From contig CADBFP010000008.1 of assembly GCA_902793995.1 (NCBI GenBank), forward strand, positions 1 to 63,644: a DNA stretch of 63,644 nt, in the 5' to 3' direction. The position numbers were made by a program, and so were the translations under genes. Positions 9,100 through 17,340 of this stretch are shown one piece after another. The first letter of the stretch is position 1; the number at the start of each line of letters is the position of its first letter. This stretch comes from an uncultured Lachnospiraceae bacterium (GTDB taxonomy: Bacteria > Bacillota > Clostridia > Lachnospirales > Lachnospiraceae). The notes under the pieces are model-generated. The model saw only the letters and a list, made by a program, of their open reading frames with translations, was not told the DNA's origin and made no database searches.

Positions 9100-12000
9100 T
9101 TACGCTTCATCGCTGGAAAAATCGGTATAATCATCCGTCAGATAATCATCCTCTTTCTCCTCATAGACTTCGGGTTCCGTATCTTCCAGCTCGCCCTTGT
9201 CGTTAAAGGCCTGGGTGCTGTAGCCGTACTGACCGTAATTCTCATTGGATTTGCTTAAGAAATCCCGGTTTCCTTCGATCACGGCCTTGAAATCCCGATC
9301 GGTATATTCAATGTTTTCCTTTACTTCCACTTCCGTGCCGTCATCCAGCAGGAGGGTCATATCCAGCCCCAGGGACTGGAGCTCTTTCAGCAGCACCTTA
9401 AAGGATTCCGGTACGCTGGGAGTCGGGATGTTGGTCCCCTTGACAATGGCTTCGTAGGTCTTCACACGGCCCACGATATCGTCGGACTTCACCGTCAGGA
9501 TTTCCTGCAGGGTGTAAGCCGCGCCGTAGGCTTCCAGGGCCCACACTTCCATTTCTCCGAAACGCTGGCCGCCGAACTGGGCCTTGCCGCCCAAAGGCTG
9601 CTGGGTTACCAGGGAGTAAGGGCCGGTGGAACGGGCATGAATCTTATCGTCAACCAGGTGGTGCAGTTTTAAGTAGTGCATATGACCCACGGTGACCCGG
9701 TTGTCAAAAGGTTCGCCGGTGCGGCCGTCTCTGAGTTCCACCTTGCCGTCTGCGGAAATGGGCACGCCCTTCCACAATTCCCGGTGTTCCAAATGGCTTC
9801 CCAGATACTCCAGCACTTCCGGCAGCAGCACCTTCTTGTATTTCTTTTCAAACTCTTCCCACTCGGTATTGGCATAATCGTTGGCCATTTCCAGGGTGTC
9901 CGCAATATCGATTTCCTTGGCGCCGTCGAAAACGGGGGTAGCCACCTTAAAGCCTAAGATCTCGCCCGCCAGGGACAGGTGGGTTTCCAGCACCTGGCCG
10001 ATATTCATACGGCTGGGCACGCCCAGAGGATTCAGCACGATATCCAGAGGCCGTCCGTTGGGCAGGAAAGGCATATCCTCTTCCGGCAGGATCCGGGACA
10101 CCACGCCCTTGTTGCCGTGGCGGCCGCTCATCTTATCGCCCACGGAGATTTTACGCTTCTGGGCCACATACACCCGGACGCTCATATTTACGCCGGGGGG
10201 CAGCTCGTCGCCGTTTTTGCGGGTGAAGACCTTGGTATCCAGCACCACGCCGTAGGCCCCGTGCGGCACCTTCAGGGAGGTATCCCGCACATCCCGGGCT
10301 TTTTCCCCGAAAATGGCCCGCAGCAGGCGCTCTTCCGCCGTCAGCTCCGTTTCGCCCTTGGGCGTCACTTTCCCCACCAGGATATCCCCGGTACGGACTT
10401 CCGCCCCCACATGGATAATGCCCTGCTCGTCCAGATCCTTTAAGGAATCATCCCCCACGCCGGGCACATCCCGGGTGATTTCCTCCGGTCCCAGCTTGGT
10501 ATCCCGGGCGGAGGTTTCATATTTTTCAATATGGATTGAGGTGAAAACATCATCCTTCAGCAGTCGCTCGCTCAGCAGCACCGCGTCTTCGTAGTTATAG
10601 CCTTCCCAGGTCATGAAACCGATGAGGGGGTTCTTCCCCAGACCGATTTCGCCGCCGCTGGTGCAGGGGCCGTCCGCAATCACATCCCCGGCTTTCACCT
10701 GGTCGCCCTTGTTGATGATGGGCTTCTGGTTGTAGCAGTTGCTCTGGTTGGATCGTTTGAACTTGGCCAGAGCGTATTCCTCGATATTGCCGTCCTTTAA
10801 GCGCAGCACGATCTTATCCGCGGAAACATAAATGGCTTCCCCGTCGTTCTTCGCCACCACGCAGACCCCGGAGTCCACCGCCGCCTTGTTTTCCATACCG
10901 GTGCCTACCACAGCGGATTCCGTTACCATCAAGGGCACGGCCTGACGCTGCATGTTGGAACCCATCAGGGCCCGGTTGGCGTCGTCGTTTTCCAGGAAGG
11001 GAATCATGGAGGTAGCCACGGAGAATACCATCTTCGGGGACACGTCCATCAGGTCGATCCGCTGCTTGTCAAACTGAGCGGTTTCGTCCTTGTAACGGCC
11101 GGTAACCGTATCTTCGATAAAGTAGCCCTTTTCATCCAGCGGCGCATTAGCCTGGGCCACGATATAAGTATCTTCTTCATCCGCCGCCAGATACACCACT
11201 TCGTCCGTTACCCGGGGATTCTCCGGCTTGCTCTTGTCCACAATACGGTAGGGGGCTTCCACAAAGCCGTACTCGTTGATGCGGGCATAGGAAGCCAGGG
11301 AGTTGATCAGACCGATATTGGGACCTTCCGGCGTCTCAATGGGACACATACGGCCGTAATGGGAGTAGTGCACGTCCCGAACCTCGAAACCGGCCCGGTC
11401 ACGGGAAAGGCCGCCGGGGCCCAGAGCGGACAGACGCCGCTTGTGGGTCAGCTCCGACAGGGGGTTGTTCTGATCCATAAACTGGGACAGCTGGGAACTG
11501 CCGAAGAATTCCTTCACTGCCGCCGTCACCGGCTTGATATTGATAAGGGACTGGGCCGTGATACTGTCCTGATCCTGGGTGGTCATCCGGTCCCGCACCA
11601 CCCGTTCCAGACGGGTCAAACCGATGCGGTACTGGTTCTGCAAAAGCTCGCCCACGGCGCGGATGCGGCGGTTGCCCAGATGGTCGATATCGTCCACATT
11701 GCCCAGACCGAACTGCAGGGTGCAGCAATAGCTGACGGAAGCAAAAATATCCTCCTCCGTCACATGCTTGGGAATCAGGGTACGGATGTAGGAAGGCAGT
11801 TTTTCCTTCTGCTCTTCTTCCTCGGGATAAGCCTCCAAAAAGCCCATGAGCGCTTCGTAATGCACCAGCTCCTTCACGCCGTAATCCCGGGGATTGTAGG
11901 TCACATAGCCGCTCATATCCACAAAGCGGTTGGACAGCACCCGCACGGGGGTTTCGTCCACTTCCACCAGGATGGATTCCACGCCGGAGTTCTGGATCTC

Positions 12001-12957
12001 GTCCGCCCGCTCCGCCGTCAGCACTTCCCCGGCTTTGGCCACCACTTCGCCGGTATCGGGGCCGATAACATCCTCCAGCAGCATGCGGCCGGTAACCCGG
12101 CGCTTTAACTGCAGCTTCTTATTGAACTTATAACGGCCTACCCGGGCCAGGTCATAGCGGCGGTCCTCAAAGAGCATATTGTGGAACAGGCTCCGGGCGT
12201 TTTCCACCAGCAGACGCTCACCGGGACGGATCTTATCATATAACTTAAGGAGGCCATCGTCCACGCCGGTGGCGTTATCCTTGGCCAAAGAACCGCGGAT
12301 CAGGGGCAGATCCCCGAACTTCTCCAGGATTTCCTCATTGGTGCCCACACCCAGGGCACGGATCAGCGTGGTCACCGGCACTTTCCGGGTGCGGTCCACA
12401 CGGGCCCAGAACACATCATTGGAGTCGGTCTCGTATTCCAGCCAGGCGCCCCGGTTGGGAATCACCTGGGAGGAGAACAGAGCCTTTCCCAGCTTATCGT
12501 GGTCCAGGCTGTAGTAAATGCCGGGAGAACGAACCAGCTGGCTGACGATAACACGCTCCGCTCCGTTAATCACGAAGGAGCCGCTATCCGTCATCAGAGG
12601 CATGTCGCCCATGAAAATCTCCTGGGTTTTCAGCTCTTTGTTAGGGGATTTCAGAGTGACCCGCACCCGCATAGGGGCCGCGTAGGTAGCATCCCGCTCC
12701 TTGCACTCTTCTATGGTGTATTTGGTTTCCTCACGGTAAAGGTGAAAATCCTCAAAACTCAGACTAATGCTTCCGCTGTAGTCCGTGATAGGGGAAATAT
12801 CCTCGAAGACCTCTTTTAAGCCTTCACTCAGAAACCACTCATAGGATTTCTTCTGGATATCAATAAGATTGGGTAGCTCCAGCACCTCGCGCTGCTTGGA
12901 ATAACTCATACGAGTATTCTTTCCGGAAGTCAGCGGATGCATTCTGTTTTTTTCCAT
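9100..12957 (-). CDS. rpoB: DNA-directed RNA polymerase subunit beta
   Basis: A 1285-residue beta subunit. The rifampicin-region sequence [29 protein letters not shown] is present (positions 11402-11500 on the plus strand) and looks drug-sensitive in type. C-terminal motifs [15 protein letters not shown] and [21 protein letters not shown] are intact, and an acidic tail follows. I chose the ATG at 12957, giving [11 protein letters not shown], because AGGGGAG precedes it; the longer reading from 13029 would begin at the predicted transcription start. It has its own strong promoter and no rplJ/rplL upstream, which is unusual. It forms the core enzyme with RpoC. Confidence 0.98.
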   Translation of the reverse strand: MEKNRMHPLTSGKNTRMSYSKQREVLELPNLIDIQKKSYEWFLSEGLKEVFEDISPITDYSGSISLSFEDFHLYREETKYTIEECKERDATYAAPMRVRVTLKSPNKELKTQEIFMGDMPLMTDSGSFVINGAERVIVSQLVRSPGIYYSLDHDKLGKALFSSQVIPNRGAWLEYETDSNDVFWARVDRTRKVPVTTLIRALGVGTNEEILEKFGDLPLIRGSLAKDNATGVDDGLLKLYDKIRPGERLLVENARSLFHNMLFEDRRYDLARVGRYKFNKKLQLKRRVTGRMLLEDVIGPDTGEVVAKAGEVLTAERADEIQNSGVESILVEVDETPVRVLSNRFVDMSGYVTYNPRDYGVKELVHYEALMGFLEAYPEEEEQKEKLPSYIRTLIPKHVTEEDIFASVSYCCTLQFGLGNVDDIDHLGNRRIRAVGELLQNQYRIGLTRLERVVRDRMTTQDQDSITAQSLINIKPVTAAVKEFFGSSQLSQFMDQNNPLSELTHKRRLSALGPGGLSRDRAGFEVRDVHYSHYGRMCPIETPEGPNIGLINSLASYARINEYGFVEAPYRIVDKSKPENPRVTDEVVYLAADEEDTYIVAQANAPLDEKGYFIEDTVTGRYKDETAQFDKQRIDLMDVSPKMVFSVATSMIPFLENDDANRALMGSNMQRQAVPLMVTESAVVGTGMENKAAVDSGVCVVAKNDGEAIYVSADKIVLRLKDGNIEEYALAKFKRSNQSNCYNQKPIINKGDQVKAGDVIADGPCTSGGEIGLGKNPLIGFMTWEGYNYEDAVLLSERLLKDDVFTSIHIEKYETSARDTKLGPEEITRDVPGVGDDSLKDLDEQGIIHVGAEVRTGDILVGKVTPKGETELTAEERLLRAIFGEKARDVRDTSLKVPHGAYGVVLDTKVFTRKNGDELPPGVNMSVRVYVAQKRKISVGDKMSGRHGNKGVVSRILPEEDMPFLPNGRPLDIVLNPLGVPSRMNIGQVLETHLSLAGEILGFKVATPVFDGAKEIDIADTLEMANDYANTEWEEFEKKYKKVLLPEVLEYLGSHLEHRELWKGVPISADGKVELRDGRTGEPFDNRVTVGHMHYLKLHHLVDDKIHARSTGPYSLVTQQPLGGKAQFGGQRFGEMEVWALEAYGAAYTLQEILTVKSDDIVGRVKTYEAIVKGTNIPTPSVPESFKVLLKELQSLGLDMTLLLDDGTEVEVKENIEYTDRDFKAVIEGNRDFLSKSNENYGQYGYSTQAFNDKGELEDTEPEVYEEKEDDYLTDDYTDFSSDEA

Positions 12958-13034
12958 AGATGCTTCTCCCCTGTAAGAATTGTTGCGCCTTAAAAGGCAT
13001 AGTAATGCCAATACCCCACAATGGCGCATTCTTC

Positions 13035-13064
13035 ATACTAACAAAAAGAGCCGCCGGCTGTCAA
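13035..13064 (-). promoter_or_regulatory. rpoBC promoter
   Basis: On the minus strand TTGACA (13059-13064) is followed after 18 bp by TAGTAT (13035-13040). The leader to the rpoB ATG is about 70 nt. It lies back to back with the rightward promoter at 13128. Confidence 0.75.
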
Positions 13065-13127
13065 GAGCATAAACGGCTTATTTTCGTAGGTTTTTGAGCT
13101 TTTTCTCCGAATTTTTACGATTATTTA

Positions 13128-13156
13128 TTGACAAATACTTAACACTCGTCTAAAAT
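13128..13156 (+). promoter_or_regulatory. Promoter of ArpU/sigma-like gene
   Basis: TTGACA (13128-13133), 17 bp, TAAAAT (13151-13156). The -10 box overlaps the first ATG of the downstream reading frame, so that ATG cannot lie in this transcript. Confidence 0.7.
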
Positions 13157-13526
13157 GGAGCCTTGTCACACCGTTCCCCCGGAAGGACAAGCCATTTCTG
13201 AGATTAAAACCCTGCTCATGCACTATCGCGATACCCAGGCGGAAATCCTGGGTCTGGAAGCGAGTCTGGCCCTGCAAGCGCCGGACAGCCCCGCTGCGCT
13301 CTTAAGCAGGCGCCGGATTCTGAAAGCCCGGCTGGATTGCTTAAAAGCCGAAAAGGCCATTGCTTCTTTGCCCTCCCCCCGTTTGCGGAGGATTCTAAGC
13401 CTGCGCTACCTGGAGGGCTTAAGCTGGCGGGAAATAACGGACCCCCTCGCTTTAAGCGAAAGCAGTCTGTACCAACTCCACCGGAAAGCCCTGGCCATGC
13501 TGGAGCAGCAGTCCCCCGCTCCCTGA
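13155..13526 (+). CDS. ArpU/sigma-70 region 4-like HTH protein
   Basis: The open frame encodes up to 123 residues. The C-terminal half (LRRILSLRYLEGLSWREITD... SSLYQLHRKALAML) is a sigma region 4-like helix-turn-helix as in phage ArpU/RinA/DUF1492 late-gene regulators. The N-terminal half is a coiled-coil-like helix. No phage genes lie nearby. The start is uncertain: the ATG at 13155 sits in the -10 box of a strong promoter. An ATT at 13194 has GGAAGG with ideal 7-nt spacing, and the next ATG is at 13218. The stop codon and last residues fall at the edge of a family D repeat. It is divergent from rpoB, so a role in transcription near this locus is possible but unproven. Confidence 0.65.
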   Translation: MEPCHTVPPEGQAISEIKTLLMHYRDTQAEILGLEASLALQAPDSPAALLSRRRILKARLDCLKAEKAIASLPSPRLRRILSLRYLEGLSWREITDPLALSESSLYQLHRKALAMLEQQSPAP

Positions 13527-13579
13527 GCCTGTCGAAGGGCTGAGCTTGTCGAAGGGTGGTCCCTGAGCCTGTCGAAGGG
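13521..13579. repeat. Family D repeat, three copies
   Basis: CCCTGAGCCTGTCGAAGGG occurs at 13521-13539 and 13561-13579, with a variant (GCTGAGCTTGTCGAAGGG) between. They fill the gap between the convergent ArpU-like gene and rho. The first copy supplies the TGA stop of the former. The same element, in inverse orientation, is inside htpG. Confidence 0.85.
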
Positions 13580-13592
13580 CAGGGCAAATAGA

Positions 13593-15320
13593 TTAAAACC
13601 GCATCTTCCTCACTAACGCACAGAACTCCCGGTTGGTCCGGGTATGGCGCATTAAATCCAGCACTTTTTCCAGGGCCTCTTCCCCCTTTACCGGGTTGCT
13701 GATGGCCTGGCGGATATACGCCACCGTTTCCATCTCCTCCCGGGCCAGAAGCAGATCGTCCCGCCGGGTGCCGGATTTTAAGATATCAATAGCCGGGAAA
13801 ATCCGCCTCTCGGAAAGCTTCCGATCCAGCACCAGTTCCATATTGCCGGTGCCCTTAAACTCTTCGTAAACCACATCGTCCATACGGCTGCCCGTGTCCA
13901 CCAAGGCGGTAGCCAGCACCGTAAGGCTTCCCCCCTCCCGCATGCAGCGGGCGGAGCCGAAGAACTTCTTGGGCATATGCAGCGCTGCCGGATCCAGGCC
14001 GCCGGAAAGGGTCCGGCCGCTGGGAGCCACCGTCAGGTTGTAAGCCCGGGAAAGGCGGGTAATGCTGTCCAGCAAAATCACCACATCCCGGCCATGCTCC
14101 ACCAGCCGCTGAGCCCGGCCCAGCACCATTTCCGCCACCCGTTTGTGGTGCTCCGGGGTCTCGTCAAAGGTGGAATAAATCACTTCCACATTGGGTCCTT
14201 CGATATCTTCTTTGATGTCCGTCACTTCCTCCGGCCGCTCGTCGATCAGCAGAATAATCAGCTGCATATCCGGATGATTCTTGGTTATGGCCTTGGCTAC
14301 ATCTTTAATCAAGGTGGTTTTGCCTGCTTTGGGAGGCGATACGATCATGCCTCGCTGTCCCTTGCCCACGGGAGCCATCAGATCCACAATCCGCATGGCC
14401 CGGGCCTCCGGCTGGGTCTCCAGATGGATGCGCTCATGGGGGAACACCGGGGTCAGCTCTTCAAAACTCTTCCGGGCCCGCACCGTTTCCGGAGATTCAT
14501 TGTTGACGGAATTGATATAAAGCAGGGCCGGGAACTTTTCCGTACCCGTTTTGATTTTGGTAACACCCGCCAGAATATCCCCGGTTTTTAAGCCAAAGCG
14601 GTGAATCTGGGCTGGGGAAACATAAATATCATTATCCCCGGGCATATAATTCTCGCAGCGGATAAATCCGAATCCCTCCGGCATCACTTCCAGGATGCCT
14701 TCTCCCTCGGGGCCGGCCAGAGCGTCCGGATAGGCAGGCGCCTTCTCTACCGGAGTTTCGCTGCGCTCTCCGTAGGACTGGTTTCTGTCGCCGTAGGACG
14801 AAGTCTTTTCGCCGTAGGAAGGGTTCTTTTCCCCATAGGAGTTCTTTTCGCCATAGGAGAAGGAACGGTCGCCGTAGCTACGGTCTCCGTAGGAGTTCTG
14901 TTTCTCTCCTGCCGTCTGCTTCCGGTCCGGAGACGGCATCTCATAATGGGTGCGGCCGGCCCTTTCCTGGGTTTCCACCGCTTCCGCCTGCGCCCGGTAG
15001 GAAGGGGCATAACTGCCGAAGCCTCCCCGGCCGCCGCTGCGGGGAGCCGGGGCCATATCCCCGCCCCGCCGGTAATTCGGCCGCTGGGCCGGTGCCTCCT
15101 CACTCCGGGGCTGGGGCGCCGCTTCCGGAGGGGTTTCCGGCTTGGCAGGCTTCTTTTTTTCTTCCAGCAGCTTTATGGCATGCTCAATCCGGGCCTCGCC
15201 CACCTGGGACAAAAGGTTGATCAGCTCCGCCTTCCGGGCATTGCTCATGCCGCGGATGCCCAGAGCCTGGGTCCATTCTTTCAAAGTTGCCAGGGATTGC
15301 TTCTCTAACTCCACACTCAT
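13593..15320 (-). CDS. rho: Transcription termination factor Rho with long disordered insert
   Basis: A 575-residue Rho hexameric RNA helicase. The order is: Rho_N helical domain (about 5-55), a low-complexity region rich in Pro, Arg, Gly, Ser and Tyr (about 57-205), the cold-shock-like RNA-binding domain ([17 protein letters not shown]), and the RecA-like ATPase with [25 protein letters not shown] and [11 protein letters not shown]. The insert contains seven SYG(D/E)(R/K) repeats, similar in composition to prion-like RNA-binding proteins. Insert-bearing Rho proteins are known in Clostridium and Bacteroidetes, where the insert affects RNA binding and phase separation. The start at 15320 follows AAGGAG; the 8 extra codons upstream are not supported. 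A promoter lies about 100 bp upstream. Confidence 0.95.
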   Translation of the reverse strand: MSVELEKQSLATLKEWTQALGIRGMSNARKAELINLLSQVGEARIEHAIKLLEEKKKPAKPETPPEAAPQPRSEEAPAQRPNYRRGGDMAPAPRSGGRGGFGSYAPSYRAQAEAVETQERAGRTHYEMPSPDRKQTAGEKQNSYGDRSYGDRSFSYGEKNSYGEKNPSYGEKTSSYGDRNQSYGERSETPVEKAPAYPDALAGPEGEGILEVMPEGFGFIRCENYMPGDNDIYVSPAQIHRFGLKTGDILAGVTKIKTGTEKFPALLYINSVNNESPETVRARKSFEELTPVFPHERIHLETQPEARAMRIVDLMAPVGKGQRGMIVSPPKAGKTTLIKDVAKAITKNHPDMQLIILLIDERPEEVTDIKEDIEGPNVEVIYSTFDETPEHHKRVAEMVLGRAQRLVEHGRDVVILLDSITRLSRAYNLTVAPSGRTLSGGLDPAALHMPKKFFGSARCMREGGSLTVLATALVDTGSRMDDVVYEEFKGTGNMELVLDRKLSERRIFPAIDILKSGTRRDDLLLAREEMETVAYIRQAISNPVKGEEALEKVLDLMRHTRTNREFCALVRKMRF

Positions 15321-15418
15321 TTCATAAACTCCTTGCTTTGGCAATCGGCACTATTCACTTGCAAATCAAACATCAATTGAATCCTCTGATATCCTTCTGC
15401 TGTGCATGCACTGTTTTG

Positions 15419-15447
15419 ATTATAAAAGGGAAAAACAGACAGGACAA
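15419..15447 (-). promoter_or_regulatory. rho promoter
   Basis: On the minus strand TTGTCC (15442-15447), 17 bp, TATAAT (15419-15424). The leader to the rho ATG is about 95 nt, long enough for the autoregulation known for some rho genes. Confidence 0.55.
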
Positions 15448-15554
15448 AGACGGGAGAAAGGAGTTTTCTCCGCCGCACGATCTGCTGTTACGCATAAGCC
15501 TAAACGATTTTTTTCGAAAAAGCAAGCAAAAAAGTGTGAAAAACGGGTTGTTTC

Positions 15555-15583
15555 TTGCTTTTTTTCTTTCTTCTTGGTAAAAT
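15555..15583 (+). promoter_or_regulatory. Promoter of DUF4364 gene
   Basis: TTGCTT (15555-15560), a 17-bp T-rich spacer and TAAAAT (15578-15583), 30 bp before the ATG. Confidence 0.55.
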
Positions 15584-15612
15584 AAGGGCGAAATCACTCC
15601 GGGAGGCCACTT

Positions 15613-16137
15613 ATGATTACCGATCCTCAGGTTTTGTACAAGCTGATGGTTTTATATTTGCTGCAGCAGGCCAATCTGCCCATCAACAGCGAGAAAATAT
15701 CCGAGTTTTTCCTGAGCGCCGAATATACCAATTATCTGTCCCTGCAGCAGGCATTAAGCGAACTGCTGGACGCGCACCTGATTAAATCCTCCACCCTGCG
15801 GGGGGCCATCCGCTATGAAATCACCCGGGAAGGGGAGGAATCCCTGGGCTTTTTCGGGGAAGATATTCCGGAAGCCGTCCGGGAAGACATTCATGCTTTC
15901 CTGAAAGCCCACAAGATCCGCCTGCGGAACGAAATGGGGATTACGGCGGATTACCGGAAAAGCGCCGGCACGGATTTTGATGTGACCTGCGAGGTCAAGG
16001 AAGGAAAGCTGCAGCTGATGAAGCTGACTCTCTCCGTCCCCAGCGAGGAGCAGGCCCGTATTATCTGCGACCGCTGGCAAAGCGCCTCCCAGGAAATATA
16101 CAGTCATATCATGCATTCCCTGCTGCAGGATGAGTAA
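15613..16137 (+). CDS. DUF4364 family protein
   Basis: A 174-residue cytoplasmic protein that starts MITDPQVLYKLMVLYLLQQ. The first 75 residues form a winged-helix-like fold (short helices, then SSTLRGAIRYEITREGEESL). The second half is a beta-rich domain. This is the DUF4364 family, conserved in Clostridia as single-copy genes and often described as transcriptional-regulator-like; no function is established. The start follows GGGAGG by 8 nt. It has its own promoter and a strong terminator directly after it, so it is probably monocistronic. Confidence 0.85.
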   Translation: MITDPQVLYKLMVLYLLQQANLPINSEKISEFFLSAEYTNYLSLQQALSELLDAHLIKSSTLRGAIRYEITREGEESLGFFGEDIPEAVREDIHAFLKAHKIRLRNEMGITADYRKSAGTDFDVTCEVKEGKLQLMKLTLSVPSEEQARIICDRWQSASQEIYSHIMHSLLQDE

Positions 16138-16143
16138 GCGATG

Positions 16144-16168
16144 GGGCGGCTTCGGCCGCCTTTTATTT
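16144..16168 (+). terminator. Rho-independent terminator after DUF4364 gene
   Basis: GGGCGGC-TTCG-GCCGCC followed by TTTTATTTTA: a tetraloop hairpin with a U-rich tail, starting 7 bp after the stop codon. Confidence 0.85.
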
Positions 16169-16203
16169 TATCATATTTTTTGCCCAGGCAGAAAGGAGTT
16201 ATT

Positions 16204-17340
16204 ATGCTGCTGAAAAACGGAATGATTCACGATGCGGTGCACCCCCAGCCCTTCCGTGGCGACATTTGGGTGGAAAGAGGCAAGATCAAAGCCATCGGCC
16301 CCAAGGTGGAAGGAAAGGGGAAGGTTATTGATCTGGAGGGCTTCCATGTCTATCCCGGCTTTGTGGAAGCCCACTGCCATCTGGGCCTGGACGGCTACGG
16401 CATCGGCTTTGAAGGCCACGATTACAACGAAATGGGGGATGTATGCACCCCGCACCTGCGGGCCATCGACAGCTTTAATCCCCTGGATCCCAGTGTGAGA
16501 AAAGCGGCCATGGCCGGCGTCACCACCGTGGCCACGGGCCAAGGCAGCGCCAATGCCATAGGCGGCACCTGGATTGCCGTCAAGACCACCGGCATTTGCG
16601 TAGATGATATGATTATCAAAGACCCCATTGCCATGAAGTGCGCCCTGGGAGAGAATCCCAAACGGGTCTACCGGGAAAAGGGCAACGCAGCCCGGATGTC
16701 CACGGCATCCGTCATCCGGGGCATGCTCTTTAAAGCGAAGCAATACCTGGCGAAAAAGGAAGCTGCGGAAGGGAACCTGGAAAAAGAGCCCGCCTTTGAT
16801 TTTAAGTGCGAGGCCATGATTCCGGTGCTGAAGAAAGAGATTCCGCTGAAGATTCATGCCCACCAGGCTAATGATATCCTGACCGCCCTCAGAATCGCCC
16901 GGGAGTTCGATGTACTGGTGACTTTGGAGCATGTGACAGAGGGCCACCTGATTGCAGACATTCTGGCCAAGAGCGGTGTACCCATGGCGGTGGGCCCTAC
17001 TTTGACCCATGCTACCAAATTCGAGTTGCAGAACAAGAGCTGGAAGACCCCGGGGGTACTGGCGGCCAAGGGTTGCCAGGTATCCATCATTACGGATTCC
17101 CCGGTGATTCCCCAGGAATATCTGCCCCTCTGCGCCGGTCTGGCGGTAAAGGCGGGCATGGATGAATTCGAAGCTTTAAAGGCCATCACCATTAATCCTG
17201 CCGCCCTGATGGGAGTGGCGGACCGGGTGGGTTCCCTGGAAGTAGGAAAGGATGCGGACATCGCCGTATTCGAAGGCAATCCCATGGTATCGGATTCCGT
17301 CTGCCGCCGGGTATTCATCAATGGGGAAGAGCTGAAGTAA
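16204..17340 (+). CDS. Amidohydrolase family protein (imidazolonepropionase-like)
   Basis: A 378-residue metal-dependent hydrolase of the amidohydrolase superfamily. It begins MLLKNGMIHDA, has the N-terminal beta-sandwich, the HxH metal site in VEAHCHLG, internal HAH and LEHVTEG histidines, a TDSP aspartate near residue 298 and the typical end VGSLEVGKDADIAVFEGNP. The start at 16204 has AAAGGAG upstream; the reading from 16141 runs through the preceding terminator and is rejected. Such proteins hydrolyse cyclic amides or related C-N bonds; the substrate cannot be read from the sequence. It is not part of a histidine degradation cluster. It ends directly against the convergent deaminase-like gene with no space for a terminator. 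Confidence 0.85.
   Translation: MLLKNGMIHDAVHPQPFRGDIWVERGKIKAIGPKVEGKGKVIDLEGFHVYPGFVEAHCHLGLDGYGIGFEGHDYNEMGDVCTPHLRAIDSFNPLDPSVRKAAMAGVTTVATGQGSANAIGGTWIAVKTTGICVDDMIIKDPIAMKCALGENPKRVYREKGNAARMSTASVIRGMLFKAKQYLAKKEAAEGNLEKEPAFDFKCEAMIPVLKKEIPLKIHAHQANDILTALRIAREFDVLVTLEHVTEGHLIADILAKSGVPMAVGPTLTHATKFELQNKSWKTPGVLAAKGCQVSIITDSPVIPQEYLPLCAGLAVKAGMDEFEALKAITINPAALMGVADRVGSLEVGKDADIAVFEGNPMVSDSVCRRVFINGEELK

Noticed and set aside
14601-15308. Rightward 235-codon frame antisense to rho
   Set aside because: An artefact of the low-complexity SYG and Arg/Pro-rich region.
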